This document shows positions 11,444 through 20,160 of a DNA stretch of 64,000 nt, one piece after another. This DNA comes from Knufia peltigerae. Taxonomy: Eukaryota > Ascomycota > Eurotiomycetes > Chaetothyriales > Trichomeriaceae. A program made the position numbers and the translations under genes. Within the stretch, counting starts at the first letter, position 1; each line of letters begins with the position of its first letter. The notes beneath the pieces were generated by a model. It did no database searches. It saw nothing but the letters and a program-made list of their open reading frames with translations, and was not told the DNA's origin. The DNA lies in the NCBI GenBank assembly GCA_030247855.1, contig JAPDRN010000050.1, positions 1-64,000 of the forward strand, read 5' to 3'.

Positions 11444-12610
11444 ATGTCTTCTCCCACCGAGATCGTAGTGCTTGGTGCTGGTGTCGCAGGACTCACTACG
11501 GCCCTCGAAGCCCGCCAGCAATTCCCCAATGCGCAAATCACCGTGGTGGCCAAATTTTTGCCGGGGTTCACCTCTCCCACGGAATACGTATCGCCATGGG
11601 CCGGCGCCAACTGGCACTCTTTCGAGAAGGAACGCAACCAGTTCGCCGAATACGATGCCGTGTCGTTTACCAAGTTCACCGATATCGCCGCAAAGTCTCC
11701 CGAGAGCGGGATAAAAAGCATGCCCATGCGAGTGTTTTACGACAGCGACGAAAGACGCCAGGACTTGTGGTACGGGGACTTTATCGGTGGTATCGAGGAA
11801 GCTCCCAAGCACGAACTCCCCGAAGGGGTCGTGGTGGGATTGGACATGGCCAGCTTCATGATCAACACGGTCGCATATCTTCAGTGGTGAGCATATCCGT
11901 CCGTATCTTTGCCCTCCTCCCAAGACAAGGATTCCTTTGGGGCTCACCACCGAATCCTTTCATCTGCTGCACAGGCTCCAAATGCAACTCCTTCAACGAA
12001 ACGTCAAGTTCCTACGACGCTCATACACCCACGTTGATACACTCATGCGAGACTTTCCTCACGCAAAGGCCTTTTTCAACTGTACAGGCTTGGGCGCCAG
12101 ACTCCTGGGCGGTGTCGAGGATGCATCGGTCTACCCTACCAAAGGTCAAACCATGCTTATCGCCGAGCCCATCAAGCCCCTCGAACGCATGTACATACGT
12201 TCTTGCTCCGACTGGAATCCGGGAGAGTTTGCACACGTCTTCCCCCGTCCCCTCGGTGGAGGCGTCATCATAGGTGGTGTGCGTCGCGACCATGACTGGA
12301 CCGCCGAACCGGACATGCAGCTCGCCGAACGGATCAAGGAGAGATGTTGCGCAATTGCTCCGGAGTTGGGTAGGCCCGAAGATTTGCAAGTGATAAGTCA
12401 CAATGTTGGATTGAGACGTGAGTATTTCGAAGTTTGATCAAGGGAACAAGACACTAATGATGACAAATCTGCGTGTAGCGAGTAGAAAAGGAGGCGCGAG
12501 AGTAGAGTTGGAAAGGAAGAATGGCGGTAATCTTCTCATCCATAATTACGGTGCGTCTGGAGCAGGTTATCAATCTTCATGGTGCGTACAGTACATTTTC
12601 CATACCTAGG

Positions 12611-12641
<31 letters not shown>

Positions 12642-12653
12642 CTATTGAAGTGG

Positions 12654-12685
<32 letters not shown>

Positions 12686-12779
12686 GCACAAATGCTAACC
12701 GACATGTTGAAAAAGGGGCATGGCAGCACATGCTGTCAGATTGTTGAAGGATGAATTGAAGTCGAGATCGAAACTTTGA
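11444..12779 (+). CDS. D-amino-acid oxidase, peroxisomal
   Basis: Four exons: 11444-11886, 11975-12417, 12479-12581 and 12716-12779, giving 350 codons. It catalyses FAD-dependent oxidative deamination of D-amino acids to 2-oxo acids with release of ammonia and H2O2. The Rossmann motif VVLGAGVAGLTT is at residues 8-19. Further signatures are YVSPWAGANW near residue 50, a Cys-containing NCTGLGARLLGG, and the C-terminal family stretch GLRPSRKGGARVE reconstructed across intron 2. HNYGASGAGYQSSWG is reconstructed across intron 3. The last three residues are SKL, a canonical peroxisomal targeting signal, which keeps the H2O2 in peroxisomes. Intron 3 (134 nt) carries CT and GAT microsatellites. Length matches yeast DAAOs. 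D-aspartate oxidase is a close alternative that I cannot exclude from sequence alone. Confidence 0.92.
12613..12685. repeat. Compound microsatellite (CT)n and (GAT)n inside DAAO intron 3
   Basis: About a dozen CT units are followed within 15 nt by about ten GAT/TGA units. Both lie wholly inside the third intron of the D-amino-acid oxidase gene and are likely length-polymorphic. Confidence 0.85.
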
Positions 12780-13909
12780 GACCGAGGAAATCTACGTATG
12801 TTACATGGTTGACTTGTACATCCCCGGATATGTATCGTGAGAATCTCGTCTGGGCGAGCCTTTGAATATCAGCAAGGATCTTACTCCGTAGTTAGAGCCT
12901 TCAACTGAATGCACATGGTACCGAGGACGAGCATTCTTTGTTGTAGAGGTGATTCTATTCAATCTGTACTCCGTATCCGCACGAAGTACGGATAATGAAT
13001 TAATATTTCCTCCCCTGCAGCACGTAAGGAGTACATCATTGAACTAGTACAGACCTGTCACGGGGGCGGCTGGGTGGACGTCGGGTCTAAGCCTCGCAAT
13101 GACGAGGATACAGTATGTAGAAGACATTTTTTACTCTGCACTAAAATGTCTTGTACTCTGTTGGAACCAGAGAAATACATAATAAGCTACGGAGTACGGA
13201 GTACAATATCTCTTAAGTGGACGCGTTCGGCCCCGGATGGTCCGGCATGTCACGTCGTTTTTGGGCCCAGCCATACTTTACTTGGACATTTTTCTCGTTT
13301 CCATCTAGTACGGAGTACGTTGCCCGTAATTTCAGGCCAGCCTTTCGAACAGAATCTCCAAGGCTACGGCTACGGCTATTCGGATACATCACAAGTTGTA
13401 CGGAGTATCTATTGTATCTATTTAGTTCCACTAAGTAAGACACCATGCGCGAGTCGAGACGTCGCAGTGGGTTCTGGCACCTCTTTTTTTTCGGGTGAAG
13501 ATATGGGTTTGTTATGCACTCGTTAGTCCCCAAGTGAAGGTACCTAAGAATAGTAGTGAATGTGGAATATTGACCCTTCATAACACGCCTTGCAGTTCCC
13601 CTAGGTACATAATTCGTCTACGAAGACCTCCTCCTCAGACCCAACATGATGGGTTTCTGTTTGTTACCGAGAGTATACGCGTTTCTTGTTTGTTTCTGCC
13701 TACCCCAGAGCTTACCCAATACCTTACCCTAGGTACTTATGTACCCTCGTACCCTGCCGAGCCTCATCTTGTGTGACTTTGCAAAAGGGTGTCCTACTCG
13801 CTTCGATTTCCGATGAAGACTTTCTTCCAGACGAGATCTTTTCCTTCATGTGGCCTTCTCTGGGGGTGGTCTTCTCCTCGGTCCTGACGAGACGCAGAGA
13901 GTGTGTGTC
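12780..13909. other. Intergenic, rich in the GTACGGAGTAC word
   Basis: No gene is supportable here. At least four copies of the dispersed word or its near forms lie within 450 nt: 12966-12975 (reverse orientation), a tandem overlapping pair at 13188-13204, 13308-13318 and 13398-13407. AGGTAC-type words occur near 13597 and 13730. Part of this stretch is the promoter of the GT31-like gene. Confidence 0.5.
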
Positions 13910-15307
13910 ATGGTGCGGCTCACGCCCTTACGCTCACTATGCGTCTCTCTGGTCATTTGTCTCCTACTCACGTTTCCTCTGATCTCAAAGATCCTTGACC
14001 GTCAGCGGGGCTACGATCTCCTCGACCCACAATTCAAATCAGACCGACAACCACTCTCGGACGATGTGCCATATGGAATCAAGTGCTCGCCTTTCGCCGC
14101 AGGGGTGATGGACAAGGTCACCATCGTACTGAAGATGGGAGCCGGAGAAGTGTCCACGCGTCTACCAGCCTACTTGAACCGCCTCGGCCGGTGCGGCCAG
14201 GACATTCTGCTCTTCTCAGACCGACAGGACCGGTACGACGGCCTGGAAATCCACGACGCCCTCGCGAACCTCGACCCGAAATATCGCCACGACAACCCAG
14301 ACTTTGAAATGTACGACCAGTACAATGACGACGCGAGTCAACAGCAACGTGTCCACGACAATGACGGAAAAGAAAAGTCGCGAAAAGGCTGGCGGCTGGA
14401 CAAGTACAAGTTCCTCCCCATGATGGAGTTCACGCGGCACCTGCGGCCCAAGTCACACTGGTTTGTCTTTATCGAGCTCGACACCTACGTCAACTGGGAC
14501 AACATGCACCGTTTCTTGGTGAGATTCGACCCCGCGACACCCTATTACTTTGGCTCTCCCGTGTGGCCGCACAAGAAGCCAATTTTTGCCCACGGAGGCA
14601 CCGGCTTCGTACTCTCCTCAGCGGCCCTGGACAAGTTGGTGGCCGGTGGGTCGAAATTTGTCGGCCGAAGCAAAAAGGACAGATCGTCATACCTACCAGG
14701 CACCCACCTGTTCGGCAAAGACATGCAACACGAGTGTTGCGGTGACGAGGTGTTGGCGGGCGTTCTCAAGGAAAGCGGCGTGACCTTGCGAGGGTACTGG
14801 CCCATGTTCAACGGAGAGAAACCAACCACGGCACGCTTCGGTCGGGAACAGTGGTGCGAAGCCATACTGACGCTTCACCATCTCGATACCGAGGACTTTT
14901 TGGAGCTCCAACGGTGGGAGCAGACGACGACTTCTTCACGGCGTGACCGCTCCAAACCTCTGACGTTCGAGGAACTTTTTTTTGGCCTCGTCGAACCTTT
15001 GATCCGAGACCGACGTGAGGACTGGACCAACATGTCTGAGGACGTGGTGTATGATGAGGACGATAAAAACCGCGCCGGTAAGTCCTACGAAGCATGCTTG
15101 AAGGCTTGTACGGCAAACGAAAGGTGCATCCAATTCGAACATTTTGGTCACACTTGTCGACTGTCGTACGACATTCGTCTCGGTCATCGTCAATTACCCA
15201 ACGGAGGGAAGAGATGGACGTCAGGCTGGTTGATGGAGAGGATACATGATTTCAAGGCCAGTCACTCGCCGTGTAATGGCGCTCATATCGTCCACGCCAA
15301 TCCGTGA
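13910..15307 (+). CDS. GT31-like glycosyltransferase with C-terminal PAN/apple-like region
   Basis: Single exon, 465 codons. The start is the ATG at 13910 because the frame upstream opens only with GTG. A hydrophobic segment at residues about 11-27 after a short basic head marks a type II Golgi membrane protein. The luminal domain resembles fringe/core-1 beta-1,3-galactosyltransferase-like GT31 enzymes: HWFVFIELDTYVNWDN has a DxD-type metal site (ELD at residues 189-191), followed by PYYFGSPVW and FAHGGTGFVLS. A Cys-rich C-terminal part (SYEACLKACTANERCIQFEHF) has the spacing of a PAN/apple fold, a combination common in Pezizomycotina. Donor and acceptor sugars are unknown. The first D of DxD is Glu, as in many fungal members. 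Confidence 0.82.
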   Translation: MVRLTPLRSLCVSLVICLLLTFPLISKILDRQRGYDLLDPQFKSDRQPLSDDVPYGIKCSPFAAGVMDKVTIVLKMGAGEVSTRLPAYLNRLGRCGQDILLFSDRQDRYDGLEIHDALANLDPKYRHDNPDFEMYDQYNDDASQQQRVHDNDGKEKSRKGWRLDKYKFLPMMEFTRHLRPKSHWFVFIELDTYVNWDNMHRFLVRFDPATPYYFGSPVWPHKKPIFAHGGTGFVLSSAALDKLVAGGSKFVGRSKKDRSSYLPGTHLFGKDMQHECCGDEVLAGVLKESGVTLRGYWPMFNGEKPTTARFGREQWCEAILTLHHLDTEDFLELQRWEQTTTSSRRDRSKPLTFEELFFGLVEPLIRDRREDWTNMSEDVVYDEDDKNRAGKSYEACLKACTANERCIQFEHFGHTCRLSYDIRLGHRQLPNGGKRWTSGWLMERIHDFKASHSPCNGAHIVHANP

Positions 15308-15843
15308 ATGAACTTTCTCAAAGCAAGCTTCGCGAGGTCAATTGTCATACTGAGTATGGCAACTCTGTAGTACATTACCTACAAAGTCTAACTCTGTAGA
15401 AACCTGAAGACGAATCAACGGAGTACACCACTCATCCGGAGTGCTCGTCGACTCTCTTGATTACTAAGCCGTCAGATCCCAATGACACCGACTTTTCCTC
15501 TGAGAATCATGACCGAGGTGCATACTCACCATCATCATCATCATCATCATCACCCGTCTCTCGTTGTGCGTTACTCGCCATTCAATACACAATATTCGAT
15601 ACCGAGTATCCAGTACAGCAAAACCGACTATTCGGTATTCACGGTCCACTAACTACGATCCACTATCCAGTATCTACTCTCCCGAGATCGACCATCCAAG
15701 ATCATCTACTCTCGGACCTGTGGGAACTAGGGTACCTTTTGACTCGACAAACGACAGAGTCATCAGTCACGGAACCATCGAATACAGACCTTTTGGTTGT
15801 AGTCACACGGTCTACAGTCATACTGTTCCCAAGGTGAAACACG
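15308..15843. other. Intergenic with CAT microsatellite
   Basis: Short non-coding region upstream of the deaminase gene. A CAT trinucleotide run of nine to ten units lies around 15529-15552. Weak GGAGTAC and CTCTGTAG words occur near 15365-15425. No gene was seen. Confidence 0.5.
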
Positions 15844-16374
15844 ATGATAACGGTAATCGATTTGATTCACCTCCGCCGGTGCGTGGTCTTGGCTCGGGAA
15901 GCCCTCCAGGCCGGGGATTCACCTTTTGGGTCTGTGCTGGTCAAGAACTCTACCGGCCAGGTGTTGAGGGAAGACCGTAACCGAATCACCACTGGTCGGG
16001 ACGTGACTTTACATCCGGAATTGTCGCTGGTCATCTGGGCTCAACGACAACAAGACCTGGATCGGTCGGACACGACGGTGTACACTTCGGGTGAACATTG
16101 TCCCATGTGTGCCACCGCTCACGCAAACGCCGGCATGGGTCGTATCGTCTACGTGGCCTCTTCGGAACAGTTGTGCGAATGGAGGAAAGAAATGGGTGCA
16201 CCACCGACCCCGGTGGCATTGTTGCCGATTGAAATCGTCGCACCAGCCCTGAAGGGTGTCGTCGAGGGACCCGTCACGACAAAAGACCCAAGTCTCGTGG
16301 AGCGGGTCAAGGAATTGCACAGGGTCAAACATCAACAGACACAGAACCAAGCACGGGCACAGACTCAAGGATAG
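15844..16374 (+). CDS. Zinc-dependent nucleoside/nucleobase deaminase (guanine deaminase-like)
   Basis: Single exon, 176 codons from the ATG at 15844. The cytidine-deaminase-fold zinc site is complete: H57-P-E59 supplies the first ligand and the proton-shuttling Glu, and E-H-C86-P-M-C89 supplies the other two ligands. The site has HPE where most of the superfamily has HAE. The opening DSPFGSVLVKN matches the substrate-binding strand of the tRNA-adenosine/guanine deaminase branch rather than cytidine deaminase. It probably hydrolyses an amino group from a purine or pyrimidine base or nucleoside in the cytosol; the exact substrate cannot be read from sequence. The next gene, convergent, is an NCS1 nucleobase permease, which supports a nucleobase-use role. 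The Gln/Lys-rich last 20 residues look like a dispensable tail. Confidence 0.82.
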   Translation: MITVIDLIHLRRCVVLAREALQAGDSPFGSVLVKNSTGQVLREDRNRITTGRDVTLHPELSLVIWAQRQQDLDRSDTTVYTSGEHCPMCATAHANAGMGRIVYVASSEQLCEWRKEMGAPPTPVALLPIEIVAPALKGVVEGPVTTKDPSLVERVKELHRVKHQQTQNQARAQTQG

Positions 16375-16625
16375 GTACGCTCACGGGTACAGGGACGAGC
16401 AAGTGGGACGGGTACAGGCACAAAGGGAGGAGGTATGAATTTGTAAAAGATGCAAAGATGCAGAGAGGTCAAGGTCAAGTTCAAGGTCGAGGTAAGCTGG
16501 TTTGAACTGGTAAGTGATACCAAAGTATTCTACCTGAAGGGACAAGGAATTTTCATGTTCCAAGCAAATAAAAAATCATTACAATCCCAAAAGAACTCTA
16601 CGTCTCCTTCCCCAACATAATTGCT

Positions 16626-18311
16626 CTAAACCCCCTTCTCATCATCCATGACCTTCCCAGCCTGACCGACCCGGACAGTCTCCACCACCTCTTCACCACG
16701 CAGAGATCGAGTCTCGGCCGGACCGAACGTGCCGAAATAATCCAAATCGTCCACCTCGGCCAACCCGGTGATGGGCGACAACTTGTTCAACAGGACGTAC
16801 GTCGACACGGACAACAACAGGCCCAACGGGTAGGAAATGTCGTACAGATTCGACCAACCTTCGAGGGTCTTGCCGGAGCCGTACTTGACGAACTCGGCGA
16901 ACCCGGGGACGTTGATCCACACGCCCATGGCCCAGGCGACGAGGGCCCTCCAGTTCATGCCGTGGGAGTACCAATAGACGCTCCCCGGGCGGTTCTCGTA
17001 GAGATCCGTCAGTTTGATCAACCGCTTTCGAAGAATGAAATAGTCGGCGAACATGACCCCCGTCATGGGTCCCAGGAACACGCCGTACCCGCCCAGCACG
17101 GTCAGGAACTTGCTCGCGCCGTTGAGGAGTTGCCAGGGTTGCACGACGAACGCGAGGCACGACATCAAGAGCATCCCCCGGCGGATGGTGAAGAAGCGAG
17201 GGAGCAACGCGGCCAGGTCGATCCCCGCCGACACGCCGTTGTTGGCCACGACCATCCCCAGCTGGGCGACGCCGAACGAGATGGCCGCGAAGGCCACGGC
17301 CGCGCGGGACCGCGACGAGTTGTCGTAGTGCTGTTGCAGGGCGCCGAACAGGTCGTAGGGGGCCCAGAGGAGCGTCCCTTCCTGCTCGGGGAAGATCTGC
17401 GCCGCGCAGGACGTGCAGATGATGCCGATGAGGGCCACGACGATGGTCCCCATGGGGACCATGACCAGTTGCGCCAAGATTTGGTCCTTGGGCTTCCTCG
17501 CGTACCGCGTGTAGTCGGACTGCACGAAGATGTGCACGCTGATGGAACTGATGTTCGTGCAGATACCCAGGGTCATCATCCACCCGAGGTGGCTGCCTTT
17601 GGCCTGCGTGATGCCCGTGAGTCCGCCGACGTCGTGCACGAGCGTGCCCGCCCCCTCGGCCTTGGCCGTGAACCAGACGAGGCTGACGAAGATGGTCGGG
17701 ATGACGACGATGCAGGATACCAGAAAGGGGACCTTGTACTTTTCGGGCTTGATCCACACGAGCGGGAGGTAGCAGATTGTGAAGATGATGAAGCTCGTGA
17801 AGTCGCCCGTGGTCATGGTCCCGTTGGCCAGGGGGGTGTCGACCTTGGCGAACGACGGCCATATCGCGGTGAGGAGGACCCGGACGCACTGTCCGCCCCA
17901 GTAGACCTGGGTCGAGAACCAGATGCAGGCCAGGAAGATCCTCTGGACGACGATGAACCTGAATCCTCGCGTGCCCCAGGAGCAGCGCTGGATGACCGGG
18001 AACCCGATGTGCCATTTGGCGCCCGGGGCTCCGCTCGCGACGCACAGGAAACCGACGAGTACGTTTCCAATGATGACCGTCAACATCGCTTGCCAGACAT
18101 TGAGCCCCAGGGCGATCAGCGAGGACCCGGTGGTCCAGCCGCCGATGTTGAAAGAACCGGTGATGACCCAGAGAGTCACAAACTGCCAGGGACCGTATGT
18201 CCGTCTGTGTGGCTCAAGAGGCCGGATGTCGTGGTTGACTCTCTTTTCAAGAGACCCTTCATCGTGGTCCTTGACTTCGAGGCGCTTGAGAACGTTCTTC
18301 ACGGTCGCCAT
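16626..18311 (-). CDS. NCS1-family nucleobase permease (Fur/Dal4 type)
   Basis: Single exon, 561 codons. The protein has about twelve hydrophobic segments between residues 40 and 520 with short charged ends, the usual size for fungal NCS1 proton symporters. Family marks are the N-terminal NHDIRPLEPHRRTYGPWQ, GGWTTGSSLIALGLN in helix 1 (substrate-site region), SDYTRYARKPKD between helices 6 and 7, and FADYFILRKR after helix 10. NCS1-Fur members import uracil, allantoin, uridine or purine/hydantoin compounds at the plasma membrane; which of these applies is undetermined. It is convergent with the deaminase and divergent from the dioxygenase, with GATA sites in the shared promoter. The gene is strongly GC-rich and therefore open in several shadow frames, which I do not count as genes. 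Confidence 0.92.
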   Translation of the reverse strand: MATVKNVLKRLEVKDHDEGSLEKRVNHDIRPLEPHRRTYGPWQFVTLWVITGSFNIGGWTTGSSLIALGLNVWQAMLTVIIGNVLVGFLCVASGAPGAKWHIGFPVIQRCSWGTRGFRFIVVQRIFLACIWFSTQVYWGGQCVRVLLTAIWPSFAKVDTPLANGTMTTGDFTSFIIFTICYLPLVWIKPEKYKVPFLVSCIVVIPTIFVSLVWFTAKAEGAGTLVHDVGGLTGITQAKGSHLGWMMTLGICTNISSISVHIFVQSDYTRYARKPKDQILAQLVMVPMGTIVVALIGIICTSCAAQIFPEQEGTLLWAPYDLFGALQQHYDNSSRSRAAVAFAAISFGVAQLGMVVANNGVSAGIDLAALLPRFFTIRRGMLLMSCLAFVVQPWQLLNGASKFLTVLGGYGVFLGPMTGVMFADYFILRKRLIKLTDLYENRPGSVYWYSHGMNWRALVAWAMGVWINVPGFAEFVKYGSGKTLEGWSNLYDISYPLGLLLSVSTYVLLNKLSPITGLAEVDDLDYFGTFGPAETRSLRGEEVVETVRVGQAGKVMDDEKGV

Positions 18312-18913
18312 TTGGTTTTTTCAAGTCTGACTGATACCCCTGATTTCGAGATTGACGAGACTGGGTGGGACAACTCGACGCCCTCGATTCAAGGACCGAG
18401 GCGAGGTTTTGTATCCTCGAGATAGACTCATATCGACAACTGTCATCGCAAACACACACCCAAATTCCACCATCAAACAATCCCTGCGCTATCGCACACG
18501 ATATTGTTTCGGGAACGCCCCAGATTATCTGTGGGTGGAGAAATCCGCCAGCCAAGTGTCGATGTCGTCTGGCGAATCACCTCGTGTCTTGTTATCCAAA
18601 TTAGCAGTTTACCAGCCTCGAACCAATGGGACTCTCGTTCCGCAGGCTGGCCATGAGGTGCTGTATTCATCCGTTTAAGAGCCTTAGTCAAGTTCATTTG
18701 TCGAGATCAATCCCAGATCTGAGGTTGAGCTGATAAACTGCTAAACGGTGGGATATCATTTGGTGATTTTTTGCGCTTGGTAGATCTGTTCCTTATCTTG
18801 TTCGTATTTAATCGAGAACTCGAGCCAGAAGGCCAGCTCGCGTACAAGCAGAACTGGGGTGAAGAGCCGTCCTCATTTGTAAATCCGATTAGATCGATAA
18901 CAAGCTCGTCGAA
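18312..18913. promoter_or_regulatory. Bidirectional promoter of the permease and dioxygenase with HGATAR sites
   Basis: This 602-nt region lies between divergent starts. Four matches to HGATAR, the consensus of AreA/Nit2 nitrogen regulators, are visible: AGATAG at 18420-18425, TTATCT (reverse) at 18525-18530, TGATAA at 18731-18736 and CGATAA at 18895-18900. Such sites are expected for nitrogen-repressible nucleobase uptake genes, but four six-base matches in 600 nt are only modestly above chance, so this is suggestive. Confidence 0.4.
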
Positions 18914-20108
18914 ATGTCGTCAACGGCCGTTCAAGAGGAAAACTCGCGTACCATTACCCTCACCAATGGAAAGACCTTCACCTTCGACTCGAATGCGTCA
19001 ACAACAGACGAAGCCATTCCCGTCATCGATGTCTCTCGCATGTACAGTGACAGACTGGAGGACAGACAGGCGGTGGCCGAGGAAATTCGTGAAGCTGCTC
19101 ATGGAATCGGCTTCCTCTCGATAACAAACCATGTAAGCAGTTGGTCAGATGCCTCCGTGAGGGCTATCCACCAGGGCGCTTGATGCTGACCACAATGTTC
19201 GAAACCTGCAGGGCATTGACATGAAGCTGGCTCAGAATGTGATGGACGAGGCCAAATCATTCTTTGCACTTCCGACCGAGAAGAAAATGGAAGTCTGCAC
19301 AGACCTGATCCCTGATGAATATTGCGGTTATCATCCCATGCAGCACTACAACCCGAACGGCTGGAAGAAGAGAGGTGGACTCTGCGAGATCCCCAGAGGG
19401 TGAACGTTTGTTGACATCCCTGCAGATTTATACGAGGCTTTCAACTGGAATTACAACGCGGCCAATGATCCTGATTTTCCAGATGAATCCATCCCGGAGA
19501 TCAACCTGTGGCCGACAGAGTTGCCAGAGTTCAAGAAGACGCTCTGCACGTATCAGACGGCGATGATCAAGCTTGCTCGAAAATTAACGAGGATGTTCGC
19601 TTTGGCGTTGCACATCCCCGAGGGTTCGTTTGATGGCATGGTGCAGAGGCCGGAAGCAGGCGCCAGGATACTCCATTACCCTCAACAGGAAACATCTCGA
19701 GATGACCAGAACGGCATAGGCGCTCATACCGACGTGGAGTACTTCACCATCATCACGGCTGACACCGAAGGCCTAGAAGTTCTCAGCAAGTCTGGTCGGT
19801 GGATCAAGGTCAAACCAATACCTGGCTCGTTTATTGTAAACATCGCAGATTGCTTCATGCGGCAGACGAACGACTTTTTCGTGAGCACCGTCCACCGGGT
19901 GATCAACGAAAGTGGCCGAGAAAGATACTCGGTACCGTTCTTCTGGGGGTTTGACCGACGGAGTGTTATCAACCCTATTCCTACCTGTGTTAGTGAAGAC
20001 AATCCCAACAAGTATGAAGTCATGACTGCAGGAGAGTATTACTTGTGGCGAACCAGGCGACAGAAGACAATGTGGAAGATCGGGGAGGGCAAGGCACAAC
20101 CTCAATAG
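18914..20108 (+). CDS. 2-oxoglutarate/Fe(II)-dependent dioxygenase (isopenicillin N synthase-like fold)
   Basis: Three exons: 18914-19132, 19212-19374 and 19426-20108, giving 354 codons. Splicing at CAT|GTAAGC...CTGCAG|GGC and at G|GTGGAC...CCTGCAG|AT restores continuous family sequence. The N-terminal DIOX_N part (IPVIDVSRMYSD ... GIGFLSITNHGID) precedes the jelly-roll core. Iron ligands are H228-x-D230 (GIGAHTDVEYFTI) and H284, and the 2-oxoglutarate-binding R-x-S is R294/S296 (RYSVPFF). The branch includes plant-hormone, thymine-7-hydroxylase and secondary-metabolite oxygenases; I cannot assign the substrate. Sharing a promoter with a nucleobase permease makes a base or nucleoside hydroxylase (for example thymine-hydroxylase-like) an attractive inference. 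A Zn2Cys6 gene ends convergently only 52 nt downstream. Confidence 0.87.
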
Positions 20109-20160
20109 TAGCCATTAAGAAGGAATGAGACATTATTGAACCAAGCTGGAGTCCCTAGCA

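Noticed and set aside
15529..15552. Regular CAT repeats, considered as a repeat array
   Set aside because: Plain trinucleotide microsatellite without spacers.
16962..18425. 487-codon plus-strand open frame antisense to the NCS1 permease
   Set aside because: It is a GC-skew shadow: the composition is Asp/Arg/His/Gly-rich without domains, and the opposite strand encodes an unmistakable twelve-helix transporter.
18605..18680. TTCGAGGC T-loop-like word on the minus strand, considered as a tRNA
   Set aside because: No matching acceptor stem, D-arm or anticodon arm could be drawn around it.
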